From an uncultured Bacteroidales bacterium (GTDB lineage Bacteria > Bacteroidota > Bacteroidia > Bacteroidales > UBA932): 64,000 nucleotides of DNA. The stretch is taken from assembly GCA_934725575.1 (NCBI GenBank), contig CAKVCK010000008.1, forward strand, positions 57,984 through 121,983, given 5' to 3'. The number at the start of each line of letters is the position of its first letter. Position 1 is the stretch's first letter. A model generated the notes under the pieces. That model did no database searches. It saw nothing but the letters and a program-made list of their open reading frames with translations, and had not been told where the DNA came from. The translations under genes were made by a program, and so were the position numbers. Of this stretch, positions 1-8,890 are shown in pieces.

Positions 1-1
1 G

Positions 2-703
2 CCGGCGTTCCAAAGGCTGCTCGGAGACGGAAGCGATTTCGGAGTGAGCTTTGAATATGCCGTGCAGCCGTCCCCGGACGGTCTGGCTCAGGCCTTCATC
101 ATAGGAAAGGACTTCATTGGAGACGACTGCGCCTGCCTTGTGCTGGGAGACAACATATTCCAAGGCACCGGTTTCGGAAGCCAGCTTAGAGAGGCCGTGC
201 GTACCGCCGAGGAAAAAGGAAAGGCTACCGTGTTCGGTTATCAGGTAAGCGACCCGAGGCGCTACGGCGTGGCCGAGTTTGACGCCGACGGCAACTGCCT
301 GAGCATCGAGGAGAAACCGGCCGAGCCTAAGAGCAACTACGCCGTGACCGGCCTCTATTTCTACCCGAATGATGTTGTGGAAATCGCCCACAGGATAAAG
401 CCGTCCGCCAGAGGCGAGTTGGAGATAACCACCGTGAACCAAGAGTTTCTGTCAGCCGGAAAGCTGAAGGTCCAGAGACTCGGGCGTGGTTTCGCCTGGC
501 TGGACACGGGCACACACGAATCCCTCGCCGAGGCCTCGACCTACATCGAAGTCATCGAGAAGCGTCAGGGGCTCAAGGTCGCCTGTCTGGAGGAGATCGC
601 TTTCAGAAAAGGCTGGATAACAGCCGATCGGCTTCGTGAGCTCGCAAAGCCGATGATCAAGAACCAGTACGGTCAGTATTTGGCCAGACTCGCGGAGGAA
701 TAA
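2..703 (+). CDS. rfbA: Glucose-1-phosphate thymidylyltransferase RfbA/RmlA (5' truncated by window edge)
   Basis: RmlA joins glucose-1-phosphate and dTTP to make dTDP-glucose, the first step of dTDP-L-rhamnose synthesis in the cytoplasm. The frame is open from base 2, so the gene starts before the window; about 233 residues are visible of a usual ~290, so roughly the first 55-60 are missing. Visible family motifs are QPSPDGLAQA, the metal-binding LGDNIF, IEEKPAEPKSN, GELEITTVN and RGFAWLDTGTH, all in the normal order. The GTG at 44 lies inside the family-conserved sequence and is not the start. rfbC follows after 32 bases, so the two very likely share a transcript. Identity is secure from the motifs. 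Confidence 0.95.
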   Translation, partial: PAFQRLLGDGSDFGVSFEYAVQPSPDGLAQAFIIGKDFIGDDCACLVLGDNIFQGTGFGSQLREAVRTAEEKGKATVFGYQVSDPRRYGVAEFDADGNCLSIEEKPAEPKSNYAVTGLYFYPNDVVEIAHRIKPSARGELEITTVNQEFLSAGKLKVQRLGRGFAWLDTGTHESLAEASTYIEVIEKRQGLKVACLEEIAFRKGWITADRLRELAKPMIKNQYGQYLARLAEE

Positions 704-735
704 CCGCCTGATTGAAGTCGTTAAGAAGATACGGA

Positions 736-1290
736 ATGAACATCATAACCACCGAAATAGAAGGCGTGCTCATCATTGAGCCCAGAATATTCGAAGACAG
801 CAGAGGCTATTTCTTCGAGTCTTTCAACCAAAAGGAATTCGAGGAGAAGGTCGGCTCAGTCCGATTCGTCCAGGACAATGAAAGCAAGTCCTGCTACGGA
901 GTGGTCAGAGGGTTGCATTTCCAGAAAGGCGAGCACGCCCAGAGCAAACTGGTCAGGGTCGCCAAAGGCGCTGTCCTTGATGTGGCTGTGGACCTCAGAC
1001 CCGGCTCCAAGACTTTCGGAAAGCACATAGCCGCCGAGCTTACCGAGGACAACCATAGGCAGTTCTTCATTCCAAAAGGGTTCGCCCACGGATTCAGTGT
1101 CCTCAGCGACGAGGTCATATTCCAATACAAATGCGACAACTTCTATTGCCCGCCCTCAGAGGGAGCTATAGCCTGGGACGATCCGGATCTCGCGATCGAC
1201 TGGAAAGTTCCTACGGAAAAGATCATCCTTTCCGAGAAAGACAGAAAGCACAAGAAACTGAGAGATTGCCGACCAGAAGACATTCTGTAA
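736..1290 (+). CDS. rfbC: dTDP-4-dehydrorhamnose 3,5-epimerase RfbC/RmlC
   Basis: RmlC epimerises C3 and C5 of dTDP-4-keto-6-deoxyglucose, the third step to dTDP-L-rhamnose. The 184-residue product has the usual RmlC length (180-190) and its cupin motifs: FFESFNQKEF near the N-terminus, VVRGLHFQ with the catalytic-base histidine, and PKGFAHGF. I chose ATG 736 (MNIITTEIEGV) over the in-frame TTG at 712, because family members start with a short strand of this kind. It lies directly behind rfbA. rfbB and rfbD are not in view and probably lie upstream or elsewhere. It is convergent with recG, with 33 bases between the stops. Confidence 0.95.
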   Translation: MNIITTEIEGVLIIEPRIFEDSRGYFFESFNQKEFEEKVGSVRFVQDNESKSCYGVVRGLHFQKGEHAQSKLVRVAKGAVLDVAVDLRPGSKTFGKHIAAELTEDNHRQFFIPKGFAHGFSVLSDEVIFQYKCDNFYCPPSEGAIAWDDPDLAIDWKVPTEKIILSEKDRKHKKLRDCRPEDIL

Positions 1291-1323
1291 GCGTTGTTTT
1301 TTTCAACTATTAATCCAAATCGG

Positions 1324-3423
1324 CTACGAGATCTTGCTGTAATCCTTGATATTATACTTATCCTTGCGGAGCTCAGCCGCAAGCGGGGCGTTGATCGGAA
1401 GCTCAAGTGTCTGGTCGTGAGCAAGAACGTGCTCCGCATAGTTTCTCGCGTCGGTAAGAAGTTGTCCGTCGTGAGCAAGAGAGGCTATGTTCAGCTCGAT
1501 CGGAAGGCCGCTCTGCTGTGTGCCCTCCAAATCGCCCGGGCCACGCATCTTCATATCCTCCTCGGCAAGATCGAAGCCATTTTCAGTGGCGCACATCAGT
1601 TCCAGTCTCTTTCTGGACTCCTTGCTGACCTTGTTCCCGTGCATCAGGACGCAATATGACTTCTCAGAGCCTCGCCCGACGCGGCCACGCAGCTGGTGGA
1701 GTTGCGCCAGACCGAAACGCTCGGCGCTCTCGATCACCATCACGGAAGCGTTAGGCACATCCACGCCGACCTCGATCACTGTTGTGGACACCAGAATATT
1801 CGCCCTTCCCGCCGCGAAAGCGTCCATATTGAACCGCTTCACCTCGCTGGTCTGCTGCCCGTGCACGATGGCCACTTTGTACGGAGGGAACGGGAAACGG
1901 GAGACAATGTCCTCATAGCCAGCCTCAAGGTTCTGATAATCAAGCTTCTCACTTTCGAATATCAAAGGATAGACAACGAACACCTGCCGGCCGGCGGCTA
2001 TCTCCTTCTTCATAAAGTTGTACAGAGCCGGACGTTTGCCCTCCCCTATCAGCATAGTCTGGACCGGCTTTCGTCCTGGCGGCATCTCATCGATCACCGA
2101 CACGTCCAGATCTCCGTAGAAAGTCATCGCCAGAGTTCTCGGTATAGGCGTGGCGGTCATCACGAGCACGTGAGGCGGAACACCTCCCGCACCCTTCGCC
2201 CAAAGACGCGCTCTCTGCTCGACACCGAAACGGTGCTGCTCGTCAATGATGGCAAGGCCGAGATTGCGGAAGACAACCGTGTCCTCGATCAAGGCGTGAG
2301 TACCTATTATTATACCGACCGAGCCATCGGCCAATCCGCTCAGGACCGGCCTTCTGGCAGCCTTTGTCGTCGAACCGATCAGAAGCTCACAACGCACTCC
2401 TGTCGGAGCAAGATACTTGGATATGTTGGCATAGTGCTGCTGGGCAAGCACTTCAGTCGGTGCCATTATGCAGGCCTGGTAACCGTTCCCGACCGCGATC
2501 AAGGCCGTAAGCACGGCCACCATAGTCTTACCGGATCCGACATCTCCCTGAAGGAGCCTGTTCATCTGATGTCCGCTCATCATATCCGAGCGGATCTCCT
2601 TTATCACTCGTTTCTGCGCCCCGGTAAGCTCGTAAGGAAGTGCATTATAGCAAGCGTTGAACGCTGCCCCAACCTTCGGCATCGGAATCCCGACAGCGGA
2701 ACGGCTGCGGACATATTTCTGCTTCAGAAGCGAAAGCTGCAACAGGAACAGTTCCTCCCATTTAAGACGGTAGCGGGCCTTTTCAAGAGCCGCTTGGTCC
2801 ACCGGGAAATGCACATTGCGGATGGCGTATTTCAGCGGCACAAGGGCCTTCTCTCTGAGAATATATTCAGGAAGGGTCTCCTCGACATCGGATATGGCCA
2901 TATCGATCGCCTCGGCCATCAGCCTGTTCATAACCTTTCCTGTCACGCCTCCGTTCTTCAGCCTGTCCGTGGAGTTATAGACCCCGGTCAAGGTTCCCGA
3001 GAAGTTGACCGAACCTCCGGACGGAGGATTGTCGATCTCCGGATGGACCATATTCAGTTTGCCGTTGAATATGCTCGGTTTGCCGAAAAACAGGAAAACC
3101 GATCCCGGTTTCAGACGGTCATAAGTGTACTTGACTCCCTTGAAGAACACCATCTCCATCGTTCCGCTCTGATCCTGCACGAAGACGCTGAGACGCTTTC
3201 CGCTTACCTGAGACGAGATGACTTTCGCAAGGATCTGGACGTATGCGCTGCTGGACTGAACCTCCGAGATCAGCTGGATGGAACTGCGGTCGATGTAGCG
3301 GAACGGGAATGTGCGCAAAAGATCTCCGACTGTGGACACCCCAAGCTCCGACCTAAGCAGCGAGGCCCTTTTAGGCCCCACTCCCGGCAGGAATTGCACA
3401 TCTGTCTCCAGTTTGTTTCTCAT
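1324..3423 (-). CDS. recG: ATP-dependent DNA helicase RecG
   Basis: RecG remodels stalled replication forks and branch-migrates Holliday junctions. The 699-residue protein has the family length and layout: an N-terminal wedge/OB domain (about residues 1-240, including FLPGVGPKRASLL), then a superfamily 2 motor with Walker A GDVGSGKT, DEQHRFG in place of DEAD, TATPIPRT, and RGRVGRG near the C-terminus. The ATG at 3423 gives the standard N-terminus. It is divergent from the WYL regulator, with a TATATTTG promoter box at 3479-3486. A long open frame on the opposite strand (581 codons) is a shadow of this gene. Confidence 0.97.
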   Translation of the reverse strand: MRNKLETDVQFLPGVGPKRASLLRSELGVSTVGDLLRTFPFRYIDRSSIQLISEVQSSSAYVQILAKVISSQVSGKRLSVFVQDQSGTMEMVFFKGVKYTYDRLKPGSVFLFFGKPSIFNGKLNMVHPEIDNPPSGGSVNFSGTLTGVYNSTDRLKNGGVTGKVMNRLMAEAIDMAISDVEETLPEYILREKALVPLKYAIRNVHFPVDQAALEKARYRLKWEELFLLQLSLLKQKYVRSRSAVGIPMPKVGAAFNACYNALPYELTGAQKRVIKEIRSDMMSGHQMNRLLQGDVGSGKTMVAVLTALIAVGNGYQACIMAPTEVLAQQHYANISKYLAPTGVRCELLIGSTTKAARRPVLSGLADGSVGIIIGTHALIEDTVVFRNLGLAIIDEQHRFGVEQRARLWAKGAGGVPPHVLVMTATPIPRTLAMTFYGDLDVSVIDEMPPGRKPVQTMLIGEGKRPALYNFMKKEIAAGRQVFVVYPLIFESEKLDYQNLEAGYEDIVSRFPFPPYKVAIVHGQQTSEVKRFNMDAFAAGRANILVSTTVIEVGVDVPNASVMVIESAERFGLAQLHQLRGRVGRGSEKSYCVLMHGNKVSKESRKRLELMCATENGFDLAEEDMKMRGPGDLEGTQQSGLPIELNIASLAHDGQLLTDARNYAEHVLAHDQTLELPINAPLAAELRKDKYNIKDYSKIS

Positions 3424-3478
3424 CGCAGCTGCGGACCTTGATTTCCAGAACAGTTCTCAATACCAAGGTTCACGTCAA

Positions 3479-3486
3479 CAAATATA
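3479..3486 (-). promoter_or_regulatory. Promoter -7 box for recG
   Basis: On the minus strand these bases read TATATTTG, an exact match to the Bacteroidota -7 consensus TAnnTTTG, about 55 bases before the recG ATG. No clear TTTG at -33 is visible, so support is moderate. Confidence 0.45.
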
Positions 3487-3524
3487 ATGAATATTTGGAA
3501 GCCCTCGCACTTAGAAACCAGTTT

Positions 3525-3554
3525 TTGAAAAATCAAAAACGCTTCTTATCTTTG
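3525..3554 (+). promoter_or_regulatory. Promoter for the WYL regulator gene
   Basis: TTTG at 3525-3528 is followed after 18 bases by TATCTTTG at 3547-3554, matching the Bacteroidota -33/-7 pattern. The expected transcript start is near 3559, about 20 bases before the ATG at 3580. Confidence 0.65.
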
Positions 3555-3579
3555 ATGTGCCGAAAAGAAGCACAGTTTT

Positions 3580-4521
3580 ATGGTCTCAGAACTTATCGGG
3601 AAATATATCTGGCTCATACAGACGCTCACCGCCGCCGGAGAGCGCGGAATGACGCTTCAGGAGATTGACGGAAAGTACTCCAGGCGCTACGGCCAGACAT
3701 ATTCAAGAAGGACCTTCAACAACCACAGGTTGGCCGTGGAGGAGATTTTCGGGGTTGACATCGAGTGCGACAGGAAGACAAACCGCTACTTCATCCCGTT
3801 CAGCGGGGATGTCCTTGACAACGATGAAAGCATCGGATGGATTGTCAACACATTCACGGTAAACAGTTTGCTGTCGCTTGGCAAGGAAAGGCTCTCAGGC
3901 AGGGTAAGTGTCGAGGAGATTCCTTCCGGGCAGAAATACCTCACAGCGATAATGCAGGCGATGGAGGATGGCAAGGAACTGGAGATCACCTACGGGAAAT
4001 ACAGCTCGACCTCTTCTGAAATATTTCATATTCAACCCCTTGCAGTCAAGGAACACGAGCGGAGATGGTACTTGGTGGCTTTCTGTCACGAAAGGGCAAG
4101 GCTTCCCGAGAAAGGCAATGGTGACCAGAGCGCCTGGAGAGTATATGGCCTCGACAGGATATCCTCACTCAGAGAGACTGAAGACACTTTCAAGATGCCA
4201 AAGGATTTCGATGTGGACGGAATATTCAGTCAGAGTTATGGGATATATTTTCCGCAGGCGGGCCAGAAGCCTGTGACCATCCGCTTCAAGGTGAGCGAGG
4301 AGGAGGCACGCTATCTTCGCGACCTGCCGATCCACACTTCACAAGTGGAAGAGGATGAGACGGATGGAGGCGGAAGGATATTCAGGATCAGGGTCATTCC
4401 GAACCGTAACCTGACGATGGAGTTCTGCCGCCACGCCGGAAAGCTGGAGGTCCTTGAGCCGGAATCCGTAAGGAAGGAAATGAAGGTGGAACTTGAGAAA
4501 GCGTATAAACAATACTTATAA
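3580..4521 (+). CDS. WYL-domain transcriptional regulator
   Basis: This 313-residue protein has an N-terminal winged-helix region (about residues 1-75, with SRRTFNNHRLAVEEIFG) and a central WYL domain with the motif RRWYLVAFCHERAR near residue 165, followed by a C-terminal WCX-like segment. WYL proteins are ligand-responsive regulators, and the WYL fold is thought to bind nucleic acid or nucleotide ligands. It starts at ATG 3580 behind a good promoter and ends 5 bases before an S9 peptidase gene, so the two are probably co-transcribed. No phage-defence gene lies next to it, so a defence-related role is not supported. The target is unknown. Confidence 0.88.
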   Translation: MVSELIGKYIWLIQTLTAAGERGMTLQEIDGKYSRRYGQTYSRRTFNNHRLAVEEIFGVDIECDRKTNRYFIPFSGDVLDNDESIGWIVNTFTVNSLLSLGKERLSGRVSVEEIPSGQKYLTAIMQAMEDGKELEITYGKYSSTSSEIFHIQPLAVKEHERRWYLVAFCHERARLPEKGNGDQSAWRVYGLDRISSLRETEDTFKMPKDFDVDGIFSQSYGIYFPQAGQKPVTIRFKVSEEEARYLRDLPIHTSQVEEDETDGGGRIFRIRVIPNRNLTMEFCRHAGKLEVLEPESVRKEMKVELEKAYKQYL

Positions 4522-4526
4522 TATTT

Positions 4527-6791
4527 ATGATAAACAATGGAAAAGCCGCCCTCGTGGCGGCGGCACTGATTACAATGATGAGTTGTACACAGAAAAACGA
4601 AACGCAGGCGGACAACGGGTACATAGGCCCGTCCGACATCAAGATTGAGGACGGAAGGATGACTCCCGAAGCGCTTCTATCCCTTGGTCGTCTGTCCGAT
4701 CCGCAACTGTCCCCGGACGGACGTTGGATCCTCTACGGAGTCAGCTACACCTCGATTGAGGAGAACCGCTCGTGCAGGAATCTGTTCCTTGGCGAGGTGA
4801 TCAAAAATGATGACGGATCGCTTTCTTTCGGGGACAAAATCCAATTGACAGCCGAGGGCAAGAGCGTCAGCAACGCCCGCTGGAGCCAGGACGGGAAGTC
4901 GATCTACTACCTTCAGGGCGGTCAGCTTTACAATGCGGCAATCACCATCGTTGACGGAAAGGCCTCACTCTCAGCGAAGAAGCAGCTCAGTGATGTAAAG
5001 GCCGGAATCGGAGAGTTCACTCTCAGCCCGGACCAGTCGCATCTCCTCTACACCAGCACCATTCCAGGCTCCGTCAAGACCCCGAAGGACTTCGATGAGA
5101 AGCTGGACAAGGCTCAGGCCTACGTCACGGAAGACCTTATGTACCGTCACTGGGACCACTGGACAACCGAAAGGCCTCAGACCTACGTCGCACCGCTCGG
5201 TGACAAGGTCACAGAAGAAAATTCAATGAATATACTCGCAGATGACGCAGGCAAGTACGAACTGCCTCTTGAGCCTCTGAGCGGCATCGAGCAGCTTTGC
5301 TGGAGCCCGGACGGACGCTATGTGGCATATTCCTGCAAAAAGGTTGAGACCGGTCGTGAATATGCATTCTCAACGGACACGGAGATCTACATCTACAGCA
5401 TCCTGACCGGCGAGACCGTACAGATTCCGATGGCGGGCGGCTATGACACGGATCCGGTCTGGAGCCCGGACGGGAAATACATAGCTTGGCTGAGTATGGC
5501 ACGCAACGGGTACGAGGCTGACAAGGTACGCCTTATGGTGGCCGAGTTGGCTGACACGGACGCTTCTTCCGATGGCCAGTCCGCTATTCCGCAGATCAAT
5601 GGACTCCGCGACCTTACCGCTGACTTCAAGTACAACGCTAGCGGCATTGTCTGGGCCGCTGACTCAAAGAGCATCTATTTCAACTCTCTCATCGAAGGCC
5701 TTCAGGGAATATGCAACGTGAAGGTAGCCGACGCCGAGATCAAGAGAATCACTCCTGACGACGCTTGGTACGATTTCAACTCTCCGTTCGCGATTGTTGA
5801 CAGCACTTTGCTCGCCAGCTACTGCTCAATGGAGTTCCCGACCGAACTTGTGGCCGTGAACGAGACCGACGGATCGTTCAGCAGAATCACCGATGAAAAC
5901 GGCGGCATCATCGGCCAGCTGACCGCCTACGAGACCCGTGAGCGTTGGATCAAGACCACGGACGGCAAGAAGATGCTGACCTGGGTCCTCTACCCTCCTA
6001 AGTTCGACTCCACGAAGGTCTATCCCGCCATCGAGATATTCCTTGGAGGTCCTCAGGGCACTTTGAGCCAGGGTTGGAGCTACCGCTGGAACTACCGCCT
6101 GATGGCGAACCAGGGCTACATAGTCATCCTTCCCAACCGCCGCGGAACGACCGCCTTCGGACAGGAATGGTGCGAGCAGATCAGCGGAGACTACATCGGA
6201 CAGAATATGCAGGACTACCTCAGCGCGGCCAAGGAGCTCAAAGCCGAGCCTTATGTCGGCAAGCTGGCGGGCTGCGGAGCCTCCTACGGAGGATTCAGCG
6301 TCTATTATATGGCCGGAATCCACGGCAACGTCTATGACTGCTTCATCGCCCACGCCGGAATATTCGATGAGAAGTACATGTACTACGAGACCGAGGAGAT
6401 GTGGTTCCCGAACTTCGACAACGGCGGGCTTTCTGAATATTCATACACCGCCGGCGAGAAGGGGCCGCGCGGCGATGGCAAGACTTTCGGTGGCATCCAG
6501 CAGGCTGGCTCGCCGTGGAGCAACGCCGCCAAAGCCAAGCGCCACTATTCCAACTCACCGGATTTGAATGTGACGAAGTGGCACACTCCGATCCTCTGCA
6601 TCCACGGAATGATGGACTACCGCATTCCTTACGATCAGGGAATGGCCGCGTTCAACACCGCCCAGATGATGGGAGTTCCTTCCAAGCTGATCGTGTTCCC
6701 GGAGGAGAACCACTGGATCCTCCAGCCACAGAACGCCCTGTTCTGGCACCGCAGCTACTTCGACTGGCTTGACCGCTGGTGCAAGGATTAA
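4527..6791 (+). CDS. S9 family prolyl oligopeptidase / dipeptidyl peptidase, lipoprotein
   Basis: A 754-residue serine peptidase of the S9 (DPP IV/acylaminoacyl peptidase) type. The first 20 residues form a signal peptide ending in the lipobox MMSC, so it is probably anchored in an outer or periplasmic membrane. Repeated propeller-blade motifs (LSPDGRWILY, WSPDGRYVAY, WSPDGKYIAW) fill residues ~60-480. The C-terminal alpha/beta-hydrolase domain has the nucleophile in GASYGG (Ser 586), an acid residue in MMDYRIPYD and the histidine in EENHW. It likely trims periplasmic peptides. It follows the WYL gene by 5 bases and is closed by a strong terminator. The exact peptide specificity cannot be told from sequence. 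Confidence 0.93.
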   Translation: MINNGKAALVAAALITMMSCTQKNETQADNGYIGPSDIKIEDGRMTPEALLSLGRLSDPQLSPDGRWILYGVSYTSIEENRSCRNLFLGEVIKNDDGSLSFGDKIQLTAEGKSVSNARWSQDGKSIYYLQGGQLYNAAITIVDGKASLSAKKQLSDVKAGIGEFTLSPDQSHLLYTSTIPGSVKTPKDFDEKLDKAQAYVTEDLMYRHWDHWTTERPQTYVAPLGDKVTEENSMNILADDAGKYELPLEPLSGIEQLCWSPDGRYVAYSCKKVETGREYAFSTDTEIYIYSILTGETVQIPMAGGYDTDPVWSPDGKYIAWLSMARNGYEADKVRLMVAELADTDASSDGQSAIPQINGLRDLTADFKYNASGIVWAADSKSIYFNSLIEGLQGICNVKVADAEIKRITPDDAWYDFNSPFAIVDSTLLASYCSMEFPTELVAVNETDGSFSRITDENGGIIGQLTAYETRERWIKTTDGKKMLTWVLYPPKFDSTKVYPAIEIFLGGPQGTLSQGWSYRWNYRLMANQGYIVILPNRRGTTAFGQEWCEQISGDYIGQNMQDYLSAAKELKAEPYVGKLAGCGASYGGFSVYYMAGIHGNVYDCFIAHAGIFDEKYMYYETEEMWFPNFDNGGLSEYSYTAGEKGPRGDGKTFGGIQQAGSPWSNAAKAKRHYSNSPDLNVTKWHTPILCIHGMMDYRIPYDQGMAAFNTAQMMGVPSKLIVFPEENHWILQPQNALFWHRSYFDWLDRWCKD

Positions 6792-6805
6792 CCCACAAAA
6801 AAATG

Positions 6806-6833
6806 GGCGGACTTCAAAAGGTCCGCCTTTTTT
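6806..6833 (+). terminator. Rho-independent terminator after the S9 peptidase gene
   Basis: GGCGGAC at 6806-6812 pairs perfectly with GTCCGCC at 6821-6827 over an 8-base loop and is followed by six T. It lies between the S9 gene and the converging DeoR-type gene. Confidence 0.85.
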
Positions 6834-6851
6834 ATATTCCATATTCTCCGA

Positions 6852-7631
6852 TTATTCCATATTCTCCTGGGCGATGATCACGTGCACCCCAAGGTCTTCT
6901 ATCTTGTGGCGCACGGATTCAGGGAATCCTTCATCGGTGATCAGAATGTCGATGTCCCTAAGCTCGCATATCTTGCCGAAGCCGGTCTTGCCAAACTTGC
7001 TTGAATCAGCCAGCAACACAACACTTTTGGCGTGGCCAGCCATCTCTTGAGTAAGTCTGGCTTCGTCCAGAAATGCCGTGATTACCCCACTCCCGAAATT
7101 CAGGCCATCACAACTGAAAAAAAGTTTGGAGCAATTGATGTTCTTGAGCCCCTCAAGGCAATAATTGTCCCTTGTGGACATCGAATTGCGTATGATGCTT
7201 CCACCCAGAATCACTACCGACACCCCTTCCTTACAAGCCATCATCGTAGCGACTTTGACCGAAGGAGTGACAACATTAAGGGTTCCGTTAGCCTCCAGAT
7301 GGTGCGCAAATGCATCGATAGTTGAACCGGAAGTCATCATAATCGAGTCCCCCGGGGTTATCAGGGAAGCCGCCGCCTTTCCGATAATATTTTTTTTGTC
7401 GGCGTTTATGAAAATTTTTTCATTGATGTCCCTGTCCACAATCAGCTTTCTGGCCAAGGAGACACGTCCTCTGTTCCTGATAATTTCATAACGTCCTTCC
7501 ATATCACGGAGATCTTTTCTGATGGTCGCACCCGTGACATTCATACGTTCAGCCAAGTCTTCCGTGCTTATGGACTCCACGACACCGAGAATATCCTTGA
7601 TTTTCTTCTGTCTTTCCTCTACTTTGTCCAT
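6852..7631 (-). CDS. DeoR/GlpR-family transcriptional regulator
   Basis: A 259-residue DeoR-family repressor. The N-terminus (residues ~5-60) is the helix-turn-helix, with ISTEDLAERMNVTGATIRKDLRDME, and the rest is the DeoRC sugar-phosphate sensor domain with its GDSIMMTSGSTIDAFA and KLFFSCDGLNFGSGV segments. Such regulators lose DNA affinity on binding a phosphorylated sugar. It is divergent from a GpsA-like dehydrogenase gene, with two near-identical AT-rich repeats between them that look like its operators. Local control of that gene and of itself is the simplest reading; the inducer is unknown. Confidence 0.9.
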   Translation of the reverse strand: MDKVEERQKKIKDILGVVESISTEDLAERMNVTGATIRKDLRDMEGRYEIIRNRGRVSLARKLIVDRDINEKIFINADKKNIIGKAAASLITPGDSIMMTSGSTIDAFAHHLEANGTLNVVTPSVKVATMMACKEGVSVVILGGSIIRNSMSTRDNYCLEGLKNINCSKLFFSCDGLNFGSGVITAFLDEARLTQEMAGHAKSVVLLADSSKFGKTGFGKICELRDIDILITDEGFPESVRHKIEDLGVHVIIAQENME

Positions 7632-7657
7632 AGCAAATTTTCATCACAAAACAAATA

Positions 7658-7691
7658 TGAAAAATATTTTCGACAAATGAAAATTATTTTC
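7658..7691. promoter_or_regulatory. Twin operator-like repeats in the DeoR/GpsA divergent region
   Basis: TGAAAAATATTTTC at 7658-7671 and TGAAAATTATTTTC at 7678-7691 differ at one base and start exactly 20 bases apart, about two helical turns. Each is nearly palindromic (GAAAA...TTTTC). They lie between the DeoR-type gene and the promoter box of the GpsA-like gene, where a repressor of this family would bind. Binding itself is inferred. Confidence 0.55.
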
Positions 7692-7720
7692 CACCTATTT
7701 TATTTGCCATAAAAACTTTT

Positions 7721-7728
7721 TACTTTTG
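7721..7728 (+). promoter_or_regulatory. Promoter -7 box for the GpsA-like gene
   Basis: TACTTTTG matches TAnnTTTG exactly. A TTTG at 7703-7706 is slightly close (14 bases between) for a standard -33 element. It would give a leader of about 40 bases before the ATG at 7774 and lies just downstream of the twin repeats. Confidence 0.55.
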
Positions 7729-7773
7729 CGATGAACATAACACTGATATTACTATAAACTAAATACGTTTAAA

Positions 7774-8817
7774 ATGGCAAAAACAATCACAATCATCGGA
7801 GCCGGAATGATGGGCTCCGCCCTTGCGTTCCCGGCCAGAGAGAACGGGAACATCGTCAGACTTGTCGGCACACCGCTGGACAAAGAAATCATAGATGCCT
7901 GCAAATCTACAGGCAAGCACCTCAAATTCAATGTGCCGTTCCCTGAAGGCGTTGAATATTTCCAGTTCGAGGATTGGAAAGAGGCCGTGAAAGGCTGCGA
8001 CTTCGTCATCGGAGGAGTCAGTTCGTTCGGAGTGGATTGGTTCCTTGAGAACGTCCTGGCTGAACTCGATCCTTCCGTACCGGTCCTTTCTGTCACTAAA
8101 GGCCTGATCAACCTTGAGGACGGCTCTTTGATCTCATATCCTGAGTACTGGAAACGTGAGCTTGCCAAGAAAGGCATCGACAGGCAGATCTGTGCCATCG
8201 GTGGCCCTTGCACCAGCTATGAGCTCGTGGCACACGACCAGACAGAGGTGGCGTTCTGCGGCAAACAGCCGGAAACGCTCAGAATGATGAAGGCGGCGAT
8301 GGCAACGGAATATTATCATATTTCCCTGACCAACGATGTCGAGGGACTGGAAAGCGCGGTGGCCCTGAAGAACGGCTACGCTCTGGCCGTCGCGATGACA
8401 ATCGGCCTGGTGAACAGAACAATGAATGATGGACTTCACTACAACAGCCAGGCCGGCGCTTTCTACCAGGCTGTCAAGGAGATGCGTTACCTTCTTGAGC
8501 TTCAGGGAGCAAGCCGCGACTGTGAGAACATCGGAATCGGAGACCTGTACGTGACCGTCTATGGCGGAAGGACCAGAAAGATCGGCATCCTGCTCGGCGA
8601 AGGCAAGACCTACGAGGAGGCGATGGAGATCCTCTCAGGAGTCACCCTTGAAAGCCTCGTGGTGTCCCGCAGGGTCTTCGCCGCGATCTCCAAACGAGCC
8701 GAGAAAGGCGAGGTTGACCTGGCCAAATTCCCGATGCTGTGCCACGTCGCTGATGTCCTGGACCACGGCAAGGACGCCCAACTTCCTTGGGAAAGTTTCA
8801 CTTTTGACAATCTCTGA
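7774..8817 (+). CDS. GpsA-like NAD(P)-dependent glycerol-3-phosphate dehydrogenase family protein
   Basis: The 347-residue product has an N-terminal Rossmann motif (ITIIGAGMMGSALA), a central ALKNGYALAVAMTIGL helix that carries the lysine of the GpsA family, and the C-terminal block GIGDLYVTVYGGRTRKIGILLGEG, equivalent to the conserved substrate-binding part of GpsA. GpsA reduces dihydroxyacetone phosphate to sn-glycerol-3-phosphate for lipid synthesis. This copy looks divergent: a longer central insert (residues ~95-150) and NGYAL where GpsA usually has NV/IAI. With a dedicated DeoR regulator it may serve a catabolic or different polyol-phosphate substrate. That is inference, so no gene symbol is given. 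A perfect hairpin follows the stop. Confidence 0.8.
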   Translation: MAKTITIIGAGMMGSALAFPARENGNIVRLVGTPLDKEIIDACKSTGKHLKFNVPFPEGVEYFQFEDWKEAVKGCDFVIGGVSSFGVDWFLENVLAELDPSVPVLSVTKGLINLEDGSLISYPEYWKRELAKKGIDRQICAIGGPCTSYELVAHDQTEVAFCGKQPETLRMMKAAMATEYYHISLTNDVEGLESAVALKNGYALAVAMTIGLVNRTMNDGLHYNSQAGAFYQAVKEMRYLLELQGASRDCENIGIGDLYVTVYGGRTRKIGILLGEGKTYEEAMEILSGVTLESLVVSRRVFAAISKRAEKGEVDLAKFPMLCHVADVLDHGKDAQLPWESFTFDNL

Positions 8818-8847
8818 ATATGAAAAGAATGAATGGCTAATGCGCAT

Positions 8848-8890
8848 AAAATTAAGAAAGGGAGGCAAAAGCTCTCCCTTTCTTAATTTT
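8848..8890. terminator. Hairpin terminator after the GpsA-like gene
   Basis: A perfect 17-base inverted repeat (AAAATTAAGAAAGGGAG at 8848-8864 and its complement at 8874-8890) encloses a short A-rich loop. The arm ends in AATTTT, so it can act as a terminator for the gene ending at 8817. Confidence 0.75.

Noticed and set aside
1696..3441. Open frame of 581 codons on the plus strand, opposite recG
   Set aside because: Its product has no family motif and is rich in His/Arg, as expected when a GC-rich gene is read antisense. recG on the minus strand has all helicase motifs.
3580..6791. WYL regulator as marker of a phage-defence island
   Set aside because: The neighbours are recG and an S9 peptidase; no nuclease, restriction or abortive-infection gene is present.
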